Assembly (NCBI GenBank): GCA_034440635.1
Contig: JAOTON010001681.1
Location: 327,501 to 391,500 of the forward strand
Origin: Lepas anatifera
Lineage: Eukaryota > Arthropoda > Thecostraca > Lepadidae
Direction of reading: 5' to 3'
Length of the DNA stretch: 64,000 nucleotides
Shown here in pieces: positions 11,839 through 23,218 of the stretch; the first letter of the stretch is position 1; each line of letters starts with the position of its first letter. The notes under the pieces are model-generated. The model was not told the origin of the DNA. It searched no databases and worked only from the letters and a program-made list of their open reading frames with translations. The position numbers and the translations under genes are program-made.

Positions 11839-11978
11839 TGTAGTACATTAGGGCTGCCCATGTTGGGTACCCTGACACCGCCTCTGTCGGTGACATTGCC
11901 TGAGGCTACCGGGCGGCCTCGCTCGCTGTTGTCTGCCAATAAACCAGTCTTGACCCGGCCACCACTGCGTCTGTTACA
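11839..11978 (+). repeat. 5' LTR of the gypsy element
   Basis: This 140-bp LTR is essentially identical to the 3' LTR, so the insertion is recent. It contains AATAAA near 11938. A TGG one base after the LTR end (11980) is a suitable primer-binding-site start. Confidence 0.93.
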
Positions 11979-12018
11979 ATGGCGTTCAGGAGTGAATAAG
12001 CGCAAAGATACGTTTTAG

Positions 12019-13113
12019 TTGAAGGCAAGAATGGCAAGTGTTGGGAAAATCCCTGAGTTTGATGAGAGTGTGGAAGGTTTTGGTACGTATTCGAGACGTG
12101 TGGAGCAGTACTTCATTGCCAATGGTGTAGAGGAATCCGAGGATGTACGTAGACGAGCGATTTTTCTCAGTGCAGTGGGGCCCAACGTGTTTGGTCTTTT
12201 GGAAGATTTAATCGCGCCGGCACGTGTGGAAAGCAAGAAGTACAAGGAGATCGTGAAAGCTTTGCTCGATCATTTTGAGCCGCTCACATCGGCAATCGTT
12301 GCCAGGTATCACTTCAACAGATCAACAAGAGCTCCAGGTGAATCCGTATCTTCATTTGTTGCGAGAGTGCGTCGTCTAGCCAAGCCGTGTCAGTATGGGA
12401 GCGACATTGCAGAAGAAATGCTGCGCGATCGCTTCGTCTGTGACTTGCAGAATGAGTTTGTGCAATCGCGCCTGCTGAAGGAGCCCAGGCTGACACTGGC
12501 ATCAGCTTTGGAGATAGCGCAGGTCAGTAAAACGGCGGATGCAGATGCTTCACAGCTGAGGGGCGAAGCGACTGCAGGGGAGGCTGTCAACCACATCAGC
12601 CACATCAGCAGAGGCCGTGGCTACGGCGGTGGACGAGGAGGACGCGCCAGTTTCGGCGGTGGACGAGGACGTGGCGGCGGCGGCGGCGCTTCTGGCGGAG
12701 GCTGGGAACACGGACGCAGCGGCGTGGGTTATGGCACTGTGTGGGGAGGTAGCGGTGGTTATGGAGCTATGAGAAGCGACCGAGGCAGAGGAGGCATCAC
12801 CAGTCGGCAGAGCCGTGGTCATGGCCGGGAAAATTTCTCCGGGCGGCTCACACTTCAGCAGTGTTTCCGGTGTCTCAGACAGCATGCGGAGTCAGTTTGT
12901 CCTGTCAGACATCTCCGCTGCTACCAGTGCAATGAGGTGGGCCATGTTCGTGCTGCATGTGACTTCAGCCTCAGGCATCGAGTTCATCTCATCGGCGAGC
13001 CGGCAAGTGCTGCAGTTCACGGCAGCATCGCGGCGGAGGAGATGAATTCGCAGGAGGTGGATCAGTTTCCGGCGGCGGCGGCGGAGTGCTTACCAGTCTG
13101 GCTTGGATCCTGA
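12019..13113 (+). CDS. Gag polyprotein of the gypsy element
   Basis: This is a 364-residue frame. Residues 1-180 form a retrotransposon capsid-like domain with GESVSSFVARVRRLAKPC and FVCDLQNEFVQSRLL. A glycine/arginine-rich segment follows at about 195-270. Two zinc knuckles come next, CX2CX3HX4C and CX2CX4HX4C, at about 281-312, so it should bind RNA and assemble particles. The second ATG (MASV, 12031) is an equally good start. Pol follows in another frame with an overlap near 13103, which suggests frameshifting or a mutation. Confidence 0.88.
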   Translation: MKARMASVGKIPEFDESVEGFGTYSRRVEQYFIANGVEESEDVRRRAIFLSAVGPNVFGLLEDLIAPARVESKKYKEIVKALLDHFEPLTSAIVARYHFNRSTRAPGESVSSFVARVRRLAKPCQYGSDIAEEMLRDRFVCDLQNEFVQSRLLKEPRLTLASALEIAQVSKTADADASQLRGEATAGEAVNHISHISRGRGYGGGRGGRASFGGGRGRGGGGGASGGGWEHGRSGVGYGTVWGGSGGYGAMRSDRGRGGITSRQSRGHGRENFSGRLTLQQCFRCLRQHAESVCPVRHLRCYQCNEVGHVRAACDFSLRHRVHLIGEPASAAVHGSIAAEEMNSQEVDQFPAAAAECLPVWLGS

Positions 13114-13453
13114 ACATGCTGAACCACTGAGAGGTACAGAAAGTGTTGATGATGATGATGTGTATGTGCTTTTTAGATCACAGTTAGATTCTGGTTCAAA
13201 CAGGAAAGCTCTCTTGTATGTCGATGTGTCTGTTGAGGGCGAACCAGTTCGATTTGAGTTGGACACAGGTGCAGCGTTGTCTGTATGTTCAGAGCAGGAG
13301 TATAGGCGGATCTGGCCGGAGGGGGTCCAAAGATTCGAACATGTAAGACGATCCTTAAGACTTACAGTGGAGAAGTCTTACCAGTACTGGGGCAGATCAA
13401 TGTCATGGTGCAGTATGGAACACAGACTGCAAAACTACCTTTGGTCATACTAA
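13103..13453 (+). pseudogene. Aspartic protease domain of the gypsy Pol
   Basis: The protein carries FELDTGAALSVCSEQEY, with the DTGA catalytic motif of retroviral-type aspartic proteases. The natural reading leaves this frame near 13365 for the one that starts the RT segment, so a single indel interrupts Pol here. Confidence 0.82.
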
Positions 13454-14445
13454 AGGGGACGGGCCCGTTGTTGTTCGGTCGCGACTGGCTGGCAGAGCTA
13501 CGGCTCGACTGGCCCGTTATTTGTCGCGTCGTTTCTGAAACGTCTGTAGAGGAGCTGGTGACTGAGTTTGCTGACGTTTTCAGCCAGGATCTGGGATGCT
13601 ACCGCGGTGAGCCCGTCAGCATTGCAGTAGATCCCGACGTGCAACCCAGATTCTTCAAACCACGGAATGTTCCGCTGGCGTACCGAGAACAGGTAGAAGC
13701 AGAGCTGGAGAAACAGATAGAACAGGGCTTATGGGAGCCTGTAAAATCGAGTAAGTGGGCAGCTCCACTAGTTGTTGTGCCAAAACCTGATGGAAAGGTC
13801 AGACTTTGCGGTGATTATCGTCTCACTGTAAATAAAGTGGCTCCCGTGGAACAGTATCCGCTCCCGCGTGTTGAGGAACTGATGTCAAAGTTGTCTGGTG
13901 GTAAGATTTTCTCTAAAATAGACTTGAAGTCAGCGTACAATCAGTTAAGAATGGATGAGAGGTCCAAAGAATACTTGACTGTGAACACCATTAAAGGTTT
14001 ACTAAGGCCCCTCAGGCTCAGTTTTGGCTATGCATCAGCCCCTGCAGTTTTCCAGAGAACTATGGACACAATTCTGGCTGGTATCCCCGGCACCTGCGTA
14101 TTTCTCGATGATGTAAACATTTCGGGAAAGACGCTTCAAGATCACAATGACTCACTAAGAGAAGTTTTGAAGCGTCTGAAAGAGGCAGGGCTAAAAGCCA
14201 ATAGAGAAAAGTGTCAGTTTGGGGTAGACAAGGTGACTTACTTAGGCCATCAGATCAGCGGTAAAGGTATAGAAACGACCGACGACAAGGTGACAGCAAT
14301 CACCGAGGCTCCTGAGCCACGCAACGTAAGGGAGCTGCGGTGCTGGCTCGGACTCATTAACTTCTATGGGAAGTTTTTGAGGGGACTGGCGACAGCTCTG
14401 TCGGCTCTTTATGCTTTGTTACGTCAAGGTGCAGCTTGGCAGTGA
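13405..14445 (+). pseudogene. Reverse transcriptase of the gypsy Pol
   Basis: This is a 346-residue frame with WAAPLVVVPKPDGKVRLCGD, YPLPRVEELM, FSKIDLKSAYNQLRM and FLDDVNISGKT. The usual Y/F-x-D-D box reads FLDD. The thumb region has YLGHQISGKGI. The frame ends at a TGA at 14443-14445 (AAWQ-stop), and RNase H continues in another frame. Confidence 0.92.
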
Positions 14446-14459
14446 TCTGAACGGGAACA

Positions 14460-15022
14460 AAAGGCGTTTAGAGATGCAAAAGTCTTCTGAAGAGCCCTCC
14501 AGTCCTGGCCCATTTCGATCCTCACCTACCGATAATTTTGGCATGTGATGCTAGCCCAGTGGGCATAGGCTGTGTGCTCAGTCAGAGGACTTCAGATTCA
14601 GGGGAACGCCCCGTGGCCTTTTATTCGCGCTCCCTGAATGAAACCGAACGGCGGTATTCACAGACGGACAGGGAGGGGCTAGCGGTCATTGCTGGCGTGA
14701 AGCGCTTTCATTTCTACTTAGCCGGAGTCTTTCGTGATCCAAACAGACCATAAGCCGTTGTTAGGTTTGATTGGGGAAATGAAGCCTCTGCCACTCATGG
14801 CATCGCCTCGGGTGGTTCGCTGGGCGATGATGCTTGGCGCTTATGATTATCACTTAGAGTATGTCCCAGGCACTCGACAGGCTCACTGTGATGCACTGAG
14901 CAGGCTGCCAGTGCCGGGTAGCGAGGCTCAACGGAGCCCTGAGCCGGCTGGAGACCATTCATCTCATAGAGTTTTTGAACGAGTCACCGGTATCCGCAGA
15001 CCAGATCCGGTTATGGACCTCA
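14460..15022 (+). pseudogene. RNase H domain of the gypsy Pol, frameshifted
   Basis: ACDASPVGIGCVLSQ carries the first RNase H aspartate, and FYSRSLNETERRYSQTDREG follows. One frame shift near 14740 leads to IQTDHKPLLGL and the C-terminal YVPGTRQAHCDALSRLP, with the second conserved region intact. Confidence 0.88.
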
Positions 15023-15961
15023 CATGACCCAGTGTTGTCACAGGTTTTGAGATTCGTTCGTGATGGGTGGCCACAAAATACATCGACTCTCGGCCCAGAT
15101 TTTCAGCCATACAGGTGTCGAATGTCTGAGCTCAGTGTTCAAGCTGGTTGCTTGTTGTGGGGCTCACGTGTGGTGGTGCCTCCACAGGGCAGAGCAGGTA
15201 TATTAAAGCTACTCCATGAGGGCCATGGAGGTGAATCTAGGACAAAGTCGTTTGCCCGTATGTATGTGTGGTGGCCGAACTTGGACGCAGAAATAGCCGC
15301 CATGACCAAGCAGTGCCAGCAGTGTCAAGCTTACCGCCAAACCTTGCCAGAGACTCCAATTCACCCCTGGGCGTGGCCGACCCGGCCTTGGAATCGTATT
15401 CATGTCGACTATTGTGGACCAATTAATGGCTGGGTATTTTCGGTCATCACAGACGCCCACTCCAAATGGTTAGATATATACCCTTCCCGCAGTTCAACAT
15501 CTGCAGTCACTATCGAGCATTCGCGTTGCTCGTTTGCGTCCTGGGAATACCTAGAACGATTGTGTCAGACAATGCGCAATGTTTCACTTCGAGTGAATTC
15601 CAGTCATTTTGTAAACGGAACGGCATCAATCATTTGACTTCACCAGCTTTGTCACCAAAATCTAATGGGCTAGCGGAAAAGAGTGTGCAAACGTTCAAAC
15701 TAGGATTTAAGAAGCAATTATCAGGTTCAGTGCAAACTAAAGTCTCTCGATTTTTGTTTCACTATCGCACTACGCCCCATACCACCACACGCACGTCTCC
15801 GGCTGAGCTGATGATGGGGCGGACGCTCCGCACACAGTTGGATGCGCTGCGGCCCGACAGAGGCGAGAGCGTTCGGCGGCAGCAGGTGCAGCAGAGGCTG
15901 TATCGAGACTCTAAGACGCAAAACAGACATTTAGAGGTTGGAAGTCCAGTGTTTGTGTCGA
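15023..15961 (+). pseudogene. Integrase, left (duplicate) copy of the gypsy Pol
   Basis: This is a near-identical duplicate of 25839-26778. It has the HHCC zinc domain (LHEGHGG, QCQQCQAY) and the DDE core (VDYCGPING, IVSDNAQCF, NGLAEKSVQTF). One G is missing near 15543 relative to the right copy, which breaks the frame. At 15962 the gypsy sequence ends abruptly and unrelated DNA follows, so the C-terminus is absent here. Confidence 0.9.
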
Positions 15962-16288
15962 ATAATCGTTTTGGTCAGAAGAAATCGTAGAGAAGAGGTG
16001 AACTGTTGCGAGTGCGAATTGAGTGAGTGCGTGGTACAGTGCATAGTGTTTTCTAAGCGAAACTGCGCCGTGCTCGTGTATACTTTTTGACTGGTCGGCA
16101 TTATGCCGGTACGAGTGCAACCAACCATCGAGAAAGTGAGGTGTGGGCAGAAACGCCGAGAAACGCAGAGGGTGCAGTTTCAGTGGCCAGAAACGCCTCT
16201 ACTCAACAGTACGGTACTCTACGCTACTCTACAGTTGATTAGAAGTTCAAAGCTCCCTCTGCCCGCTGGAAAGGTAAGTAATCAAGTC
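15962..16288 (+). other. Unassigned segment with an ATG frame and a 5' splice-donor match
   Basis: These 327 bases join the broken gypsy copy to the hAT-like left end. An ATG at 16103 opens MPVRVQPTIEKVRCGQKRR and stays open to GGAAAG|GTAAGT at about 16273, a perfect splice-donor consensus. It could be a captured host exon or chance. I do not recognise the protein. Confidence 0.3.
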
Positions 16289-16339
16289 CAGTGGCGCAGC
16301 CGAGGGGGGGCACAGGGGGCACGTGCCCCCCATCGGTGC

Positions 16340-18300
16340 CGGGGTGCCCTTTTGATTGCCAGGTGGTGTGCCGTTTTTGGGCCGTGCCGCTCGAAATTTG
16401 GTGCCCTACGTCGTTGAGCCTAGATGGAACTAGACTGCATTTAGTGATTTAAACTATTGTTTGACAATTAAGTGCCTTTTTGGTCAGTTAGGGCATTCTG
16501 TCGCCTTTCCAAGCACCCGGGAAGAGTATAGGCACGTAATCCGTTTCCAGATAATGCCTCATCGTCGCCAATAATCGTATGGGCAGAGCTAATCTGGTGC
16601 CCCTTGAGCTCATCTGGTGCCCCCTGAGCGCTGGTCTTGAACCCTGGAGCTGATCATATGCCCTCTGAGCTGATCTGATGCCCTCGTTGTCAATCTGGTG
16701 CCCCCCCCCGAGAAAATAATTGTGCCTTCTGAATCTATATAATGTTCTCTGAGTTAGTCTGATACCGCCGAGCTTGCCTGGTGCCCTATTAGCTGTTTTA
16801 GTGCCCCTTGAGCTGATCCGGGCCCCCTGAACTTATTTAATGCCTCCCGTAGTTTATCTACTGTCCAGGACCGCAGCCAGGGGGCACAGGGGCACGTGCC
16901 CCCATCGGTGCCGGGTGCCCTTTTGATTGCCAGGTGGTGTACCCTCTTTGGGCCGTGCCGCTCTAAATTTAGTGCCTACGCCGTTGAACCTAGATGGAAC
17001 TAGGCCGCATTTAGCGATTTCAACTATTGTTTGACAATTAAGTGCCTTTTTGGTCACCTAAAACATTCTGTCGCCTTTCCAAGCACCCGGAAAGAGTATA
17101 GGCACGTAATCCGTTTCCAGATAATGCCTCATCGTCGCCAATAATCGTACGGGTGGAGCTCATCTGGTGCCCCCTGGAGGTGATCATGTGCTTTCTGAGC
17201 TGATCTGATGCCCTCTTAGTCAATCTGGTGCCCTCCTGAGAAAATAAGTGTGCCTTCTGAGCCTATAAGATACTCTCTGAGTTAGTTTGATGTCTCCGAG
17301 CTTGCCTGGTGTCCTTTTAGCTGTTTTAGTGCCCCTTGAGCTGATCCGGGCCCCTGAGCTTATTTAATGCCTCCCGGAGTTTATCTACTGTCCAGGGGGG
17401 CATAGGGGGCACGTGCATCCATCGGTGCCGGGTGCCCTTTTGATTGCCAGGTGGTGTACCCTCTTTGGGCCGTGCCGCTCGAAATTTAGTGCCCAGCGCC
17501 GTTGAACCTAGATGTAACTAGACTGCATTTAGCGATTTCAACTATTGTTTGACAACTAAGTGCCTTTTTGGTCAGCTAGGGCATTCTGTCGCCTTTCCAA
17601 GCACCCGGGAAGAGCATAGGCACGTAATCCGTTTCCAGATAATGCCTCATCGTCGCCAATAATCGTACGGGCGGAGCTCATCTGGTGCCCCCTGGAGCTG
17701 ATCATGTGCCCTCTGAGCTGATCTGGTGCCCTCGTAGTCAATCTGGTGCCCTCCTGAGAAAATAAGTGTGCCTTCTGAGCCTATAAGATACTCTCTGAGT
17801 TAGTTTGATGTCTCCGAGCTTGCCTGGTGTCCTTTTAGCTGTTTTAGTGCCCCTTGAGCTGATCCGGGCCCCCTGAGCTTATTTAATGCCTCCCGGAGTT
17901 GATGTACTGTCCAGGGGTGCAGCCAGGAAGGCACAGGGGACACGTGCCCCATCACTGCCGGGGTGCCCTTTTGATTGCCAGGTGGTGTACCCAATTTGGG
18001 CCGTGCCGCTCGAAATTTAGTGCCCTAGCCGTTGAACCTAGATGTAACTGGACCGAATGTAGCGATTGAAACTATTGTTGGACAACTTAATACCTTTCTC
18101 GGTCAGCTAGGGCATTCTATCGCCTTTCCAAGCACCCGGGAAGAGTATGGGCACCTAGTATGTGTCCACCTAATGCCTCATTGTCGCCAATAATCGTAGG
18201 GTTGAAGCCAATCTTGTGCTCCTTGAGCTCATCTCGTGGCCTCTCAGCTGGTCTTGGCCCCTTGAGCTAATTACTTGCCCCTAAGCTGATCTGGTGTTCC
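16340..18300. repeat. Four higher-order repeats of about 0.52-0.57 kb
   Basis: Each block starts with GTGCCCTTTTGATTGCCAGG (near 16344, 16914, 17431 and 17962). It continues through GCCGTGCCGCTCGAAATTT, GCATTCTGTCGCCTTTCCAA and ATGCCTCATCGTCGCC, then runs into 20-22 bp GAGCTGATCTGGTGCCCC units. Each block is preceded by a copy of the element's own left end (for example GCAGCCAGGGGGCACAGG near 16872). The 5' end of the element has therefore been amplified in tandem. Confidence 0.88.
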
Positions 18301-18306
18301 TGAGTC

Positions 18307-18330
18307 GATTCCAATTCCAATTCCAATACC
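18307..18330 (-). repeat. 3' microsatellite tail of LINE B
   Basis: TTCCAATTCCAATTCCAAT on the + strand is a short tandem repeat (GGAATT on the element strand). CR1/L2-type LINEs commonly end in such tails instead of poly(A). Confidence 0.7.
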
Positions 18331-18372
18331 GTTTATTATTCATGTCGGATAAGTTAACATAATGGGTGCTGG

Positions 18373-18407
18373 ACCGGCGCAAAAGCTCGTAGGCTTAAAT
18401 CGGGGCG
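18373..18407 (-). other. LINE 3' stem-loop, conserved with 49477-49510
   Basis: On the element strand GGCGCC...AAGCC(TACG)AGCTT...GCGCC forms a hairpin. The second LINE (49410-50560) keeps it as AAGCC(TTCG)GGCTT. Position and conservation suggest the RNA structure read by the reverse transcriptase. The function is inferred. Confidence 0.6.
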
Positions 18408-18539
18408 CCAGCCCAGCTAACCGTGTTGAACAACATATGTACATAAGAAAAATCACATACACTCGCAAACACACGCACTTCGTCTTGAACGACATTTGTA
18501 CATGAGCCAGATATGAACAAGATAACATACACTCGTACA

Positions 18540-18540
<1 letters not shown>

Positions 18541-18574
<34 letters not shown>
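18541..18574. repeat. (CA)n microsatellite
   Basis: A run of about 17 CA dinucleotides lies in the 3' UTR of LINE B. Confidence 0.95.
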
Positions 18575-18577
<3 letters not shown>

Positions 18578-18988
18578 CAGGATTTTCGTACGTCTTGGAT
18601 TCAATACTTTAACATAGTACGCACAAAAAAGATATTCTAGGCCCTAAACAATGCCTGGGAGCAATACTGCTCACGAGGGTCTCAGAGCTGTAATCGGGCT
18701 GCTACCGCTACAGCCGCTCCACCCCGCGCCTTTATAGCAGTCTACCTGTCCTGATGGCAAAATCCTGGACGGCTAGTGCTACTGGTTCCATGTCTTTTTG
18801 TCCAGATTGTTTCCATGCAACAGCATGCATATTTTTTGGTGTCTTGTGAGCTCGTTAAAAGGACGTCCATTCCGGCTGGCGATACGCCGGACGAGAATTG
18901 TTCGAAGGCCTGCGTGTATGGTACAATCGAGAAGAAAGTGTGAGGTGTTTTCCGTCGGGCTACCACATGAACATCTGGGAGAAGGAGA

Positions 18989-21900
18989 TTAACTTATTTG
19001 ATATAAATGCTGATTCAATGCTGAAACACCCAACCTGAGTCTGGTGTGATATGTGTTCCCCAATTTCGAGCCAATGCTGTAGTAGGGGCTTACTGAAATT
19101 GGAAACTTTTCGTTTCTTAGCATAGTTTTGAATATTTTCAGCGTGGGGGATTCTCTGGTTTCCCTTCGAAGACTATTCCATAGTTTGGTTGCATCTGGTA
19201 GGAAAGACTTTGTGTACATATCTGTTCGATTAACAGGAACCGAGAGGTTAGCCGAATTGCGAAGGGAAATGCCTGTGGTTTGCCCGCGCGTGGTGGGGAG
19301 TAGTGTTGTTATATATTCAGGAATCTGAGGTGAGGGATTGTTTATCTTGTAGTACATGTTAAGTTTATGGAATTTACGTCTGGACTGGAGTGATTCAATT
19401 CCGACTTCGTCGAGAAGTTGTTGTGTTGGGCTTCTAAATCGTGCTCCGGTTGCCAGTCGCAGGATCCTGTTTTGTAATCGTTCGAGACGCATATTGTCAG
19501 CTATAGTTATCATTTCATCGTAAATGATATCACCGTAGTCGAAAAAGGGGCGGATGTACATTTTGTAAATCATGATTAGGGTTTTCCTTGACAAAAAGGA
19601 GCTACTGGGTAAATGGGACCAAGAGCTCGCGTTGCTTTCTTTATCATTTCATTAACGTGATCATGAAAGCGTAGATCGGTGGATAAATTTAACCCTAGAT
19701 GCTTGTGGCAAGTGTGAACTGGGATTCGTTGCTCATTAAAATAGAGGAGTGGGACTGCTGGGTCTTTTCGGTATGAAAATGTTTGCTGTATCGTTTTGGC
19801 TGCATTAAATGTAATTGCCCATTTTTTCCCGTACTCGGCTATTGAATTGAGGTCTTGTTGCAGTCGGTTTTGAACTGAATCTATATTTGACTGATCGTGT
19901 TCAGCGCTCAAGGATGTATCGTCTGCAAAGAATAATATGTTGCTCTGTGTGACAGAAGAAAGGCCATTCAAATACAAAAGGGCAAGAAGGGGGCCTAACA
20001 CGGAGCCCTGTGGACATCCCGCGTTTATAGTGGCTGATTCTGAAAGTGTGTTGTCTATGCTGACTCTTTGTTTCCGATCGGATAAGTATGATTTCAGCCA
20101 TTGAAGTATGGGGCCCGATATTCCGAACTCACTCCGACACTTGTGCAACAGGCCCTCGTGCCAGATTTGATTGAAATATTTCGAAATGTCCAAATATATT
20201 GCTGTGAATTCTTTCCTTGAATCCAAGGCAGAGTATATTTGATCATTGAGGTAAACTAGTTGCAATTGCGTGCTATGTCCCGGCCGGTATCCACTTTGTT
20301 TATCTGTAAGTAATCTGTTTTCACATAAGTATCTGTAGATGTGGTTGTGTATTAGTCTTTCGACGACTTTAGATATGCATGGTAGTAGGCTTATTGGCCT
20401 GTAGTTACTAACGCTAGATGATGGACCCTTGCCTTTGAAAATTGGTTTTACTGTTGCCTCTTTCCATATCTCGGGATAGGAACCAAGTTGTAATGACTTG
20501 TTTACGAGCTTGGACAGGGGTTCAGCAATTATTACCGCCGCTAGTTTTAGTACTTTGGCTGGAAGTGAATCGGGGCCTGTAGATTTGTGAGTATCAATTT
20601 TGTTAAGTTCGGTTAAAACCTCACGCTCAGTAATTTCGATTCTTGTCAAGGATGGTCTGGGCTCTCCGTTGTTATGTATATCGGCCCTCGGCAATGTTGG
20701 TGTATTAATGTGCGAGAGGCTAGCAAAAAATTGGTTCAAAATATTGGCCTTATCTTGATTCTGATTTACCATTTCACCGTCTGGTCCTTCAAGCGGTGGT
20801 ATTTCACTCTCCCTTTGTTGTCCAATCATGCTTTTCAGTATTTGATGGTACTTATGTGGATGTTTTTTGTTACTTAACAGTTGGCGGGCCCTAGCGTTGA
20901 GGTGTTCCGTCTTTAAGCGCTTATTTAAGGCTGTAACTAGATTTCTTTGCGAACGCCATCGGTCCCAGTCGTTCTTTTGGTTTGATTTCCTGGCTTTGGC
21001 GAATAGCTTGTCCCTCTGCTTGATATTTTTCAGAATTACAGGTCCTACCCACGGTTTGTCGTTTGGTTTCTTTCGTATGACTTTGGTTGGTATTGCTTCG
21101 TGGGCCGCATTCAGTAACGCGTCGGTGAAGTTACGGGTGGCTGTGTTTATATCTGAATCAATTATTCGGTCCCAGTTCACGTGTATGAGAAGTTGGCAAA
21201 ACCTGTCAATGTCAATCCCGGAATAGTCCCATACAACAGAGTTTCGTTGTTTTTGGGAAAATGTAAGATCGATATTAAATTTGACATATACTGGCAGATG
21301 GTCGAGGGTTGAAAAGGATGACAAGGTTCCACTCTCCACGATGTATTTTTGGTCGCTTATGTAAATGAGGTCTCGTAGGTTTCCTGCCTCCCTGACAACC
21401 TTGTTGGCTCGGTTATAATCTGGGAAAGATTTAAAGCCTCGGTAGTTTGCTTCAGGTACACATCGAATGTCGTCGTTCCGCTCAGCGACGGAAAGGAGCT
21501 ACCCAAGTAAATGTTTCCAGCGTTGAAGTCGCCAGTCAGAATTATTGTTGAAGGGTTGTCAGCATAGGCCCGGGTTACACTGTCGGTTAGATTTTCAAGG
21601 AATACTTGTTTTCGGTCTGAGGTCGTATTTGGGGGCAAGTAAACACAACAAATTATAAAAGTCAAATTTTTAATTCTGACTTTGCACCATATCCACTCTT
21701 CGTCATCTGTTTCCAAATAGGCTAATCTTTTGATTTGTAGTTCTTTGCGGGCGTAGATGGCTACGCCTCCACCCTGCCTATTTCTGTTTTTCATGAAAGG
21801 ACTATGGTATCCCTGGAGTTCATATAAGCTTGGGTGTGTATTGTTGTCCAGTTTTGTCTCGGTTACAGCGAGGAGGCTGATTTTGTTGACCAAGGCGAAC

Positions 21901-22223
21901 TGACTTATTTCATCAAGTTTATTTTGGGCAGTGATGCTGTTAGCATTAATATGGGCTACTGTCAGGTGGTAATGTGGAAGCCTGGGGCCAGGGTTGGGTT
22001 CGATACCAGCTCTGAATAGGAAAATAGTGATGTTGTCTAGTTTGCCAGCTAGTCTCCATTGGAAATTGGTGAATGTAGAAAACCTATAGATTGTTATATT
22101 TAAAGCTATTGTGGTCAGCCGAATATTTCCAGTAGCACTAGCCGTCTCAGTCGAACACCAGCTGCTGGGGCGGGGGGACGGGGCGGAAGCAGCGGTCGCA
22201 GGCCGGTCACAAAGTTGACCCAT
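18989..22223 (-). pseudogene. ORF2 of LINE B: AP endonuclease and reverse transcriptase
   Basis: This minus-strand frame is broken twice. The first segment (21357-22223) has a 2A-like GIEPNPGP at residues 73-80, then an AP-endonuclease-like domain with HINANSIT, LLAVTETKLD, GGGVAIYARK and ILTGDFNAG. A shift near 21380 leads to the 587-residue segment (19576-21339). That segment contains LDHLPVYVKF, NYRPISLLPCISKVVERLI, AIYLDISKYF, GCPQGSVLGPLLALLYLNGL and FFADDTSLS, so RT catalytic aspartates are present. A second shift near 19590 leads to the C-terminal segment (18989-19594), with KTLIMIYKMYIRPFFDYGD. The element would be active but for these indels. Confidence 0.92.
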
Positions 22224-22579
22224 TCGCGATCGCTAGCATCAGGCGGTGACAAGTGGTGTAAGTACGCATTGATTCAAATACCATGGCTTTTTAACTGGGG
22301 GTGAATAATTCTCTCAAACAATTATTCTTACAAGTTGGGGAGCTAACGGAAATGAACGACTAATCTGTTCTTAAGTACTTTTAGGACAATAACGTTTCGA
22401 ATATTTACAGTACATGTTACACAAAGCGACAGAATATAAGCTATTAGCGACATCTTGCTCTAAAGTTTACTCCACTTTTGCGTTATCTACTAAGAAGTGA
22501 TGAATTAATTCACAGCCGTTGGAGTCTACTGTCTGGTACAGTACGAGGTTAGTCGTCGAGTTATTATTCACAGTTGCGT

Positions 22580-23218
22580 CTACTGACCTTTCTTCTTACG
22601 GTTGTTTTTTCTTGTCACAATGGTGAAGTCATCGCCGGGTCGGGCCATCTCTGCCGCTGCGGGCGCGGTCTCCTGTCCGCCTGCGCTTGTTGAAGGGGCG
22701 GCTGCAGGCTGCTGGGAGGCAACCGCCGCCGCCACCGCGGGTCTCGAGGAGGTCGTTCCCGTCCCGCCTGGTGCAGGACAAAGCCGCTGGAGATCTTGCA
22801 AAGATTTGATGATCTTAGTATCGCCGTTCTCGGTGAGCTTTATCTTCATCCTGCACCAGTCGGTCCAAGCGGCGAAGATCTTACCTTCCCTGCGCAGCTG
22901 TCTGGCATTGAACATTACCGTCTCGTTTTGTTTGGTAAGGTTCTCGGAAACATATACTCCTTGTAGGACAGTTGCAGGTAATTGGCAGTACACTGCACGG
23001 CCTCTTTCCTGCAGCTTACGGCGTGCCTGGTAAAATTGCTGACGCTTACCTAGGGAGCTGAATTTTACGATTATTTTTCGCGTTTTTGATGTGGCTGGTC
23101 GCCCGACTCGGTGAGATGTCGCAATGTCCGCTGGCCAGATGTCTACCCCCCGCCGCCTTGCCGAGCTCTACGACCATCCTGTCTGTATTTTCACCAGCTC
23201 CCTCTGGTATTCCAGAGA
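22580..23218 (-). pseudogene. ORF1 of LINE B, 5'-truncated
   Basis: Reading in from the satellite edge, the protein has ISGIPEGAGENTDRMVVELG, a one-base shift in a C-run near 23150, then SHRVGRPATSKTRKIIVKF, FYQARRKLQERGRAVYC and ARQLRREGKIFAAWTDWC. It ends after an alanine/proline-rich tail and a basic RKNNRKKKGQ terminus at 22580. This pattern matches the RNA-binding ORF1 protein of CR1/L2-type LINEs. The N-terminus is missing. ORF2 begins about 360 bases downstream. Confidence 0.82.

Larger units (their letters stand above)
18304..23218 (-). mobile_element. LINE B, CR1/L2/jockey-type non-LTR retrotransposon
   Basis: This is a roughly 4.9-kb minus-strand element within the satellite. It has a 5'-truncated ORF1, a complete but frameshifted ORF2 (endonuclease plus RT), a 3' UTR with a conserved stem-loop and a (GGAATT)-type tail at about 18308-18327. 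The satellite resumes directly at both ends. No clear target duplication was found. Confidence 0.9.
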
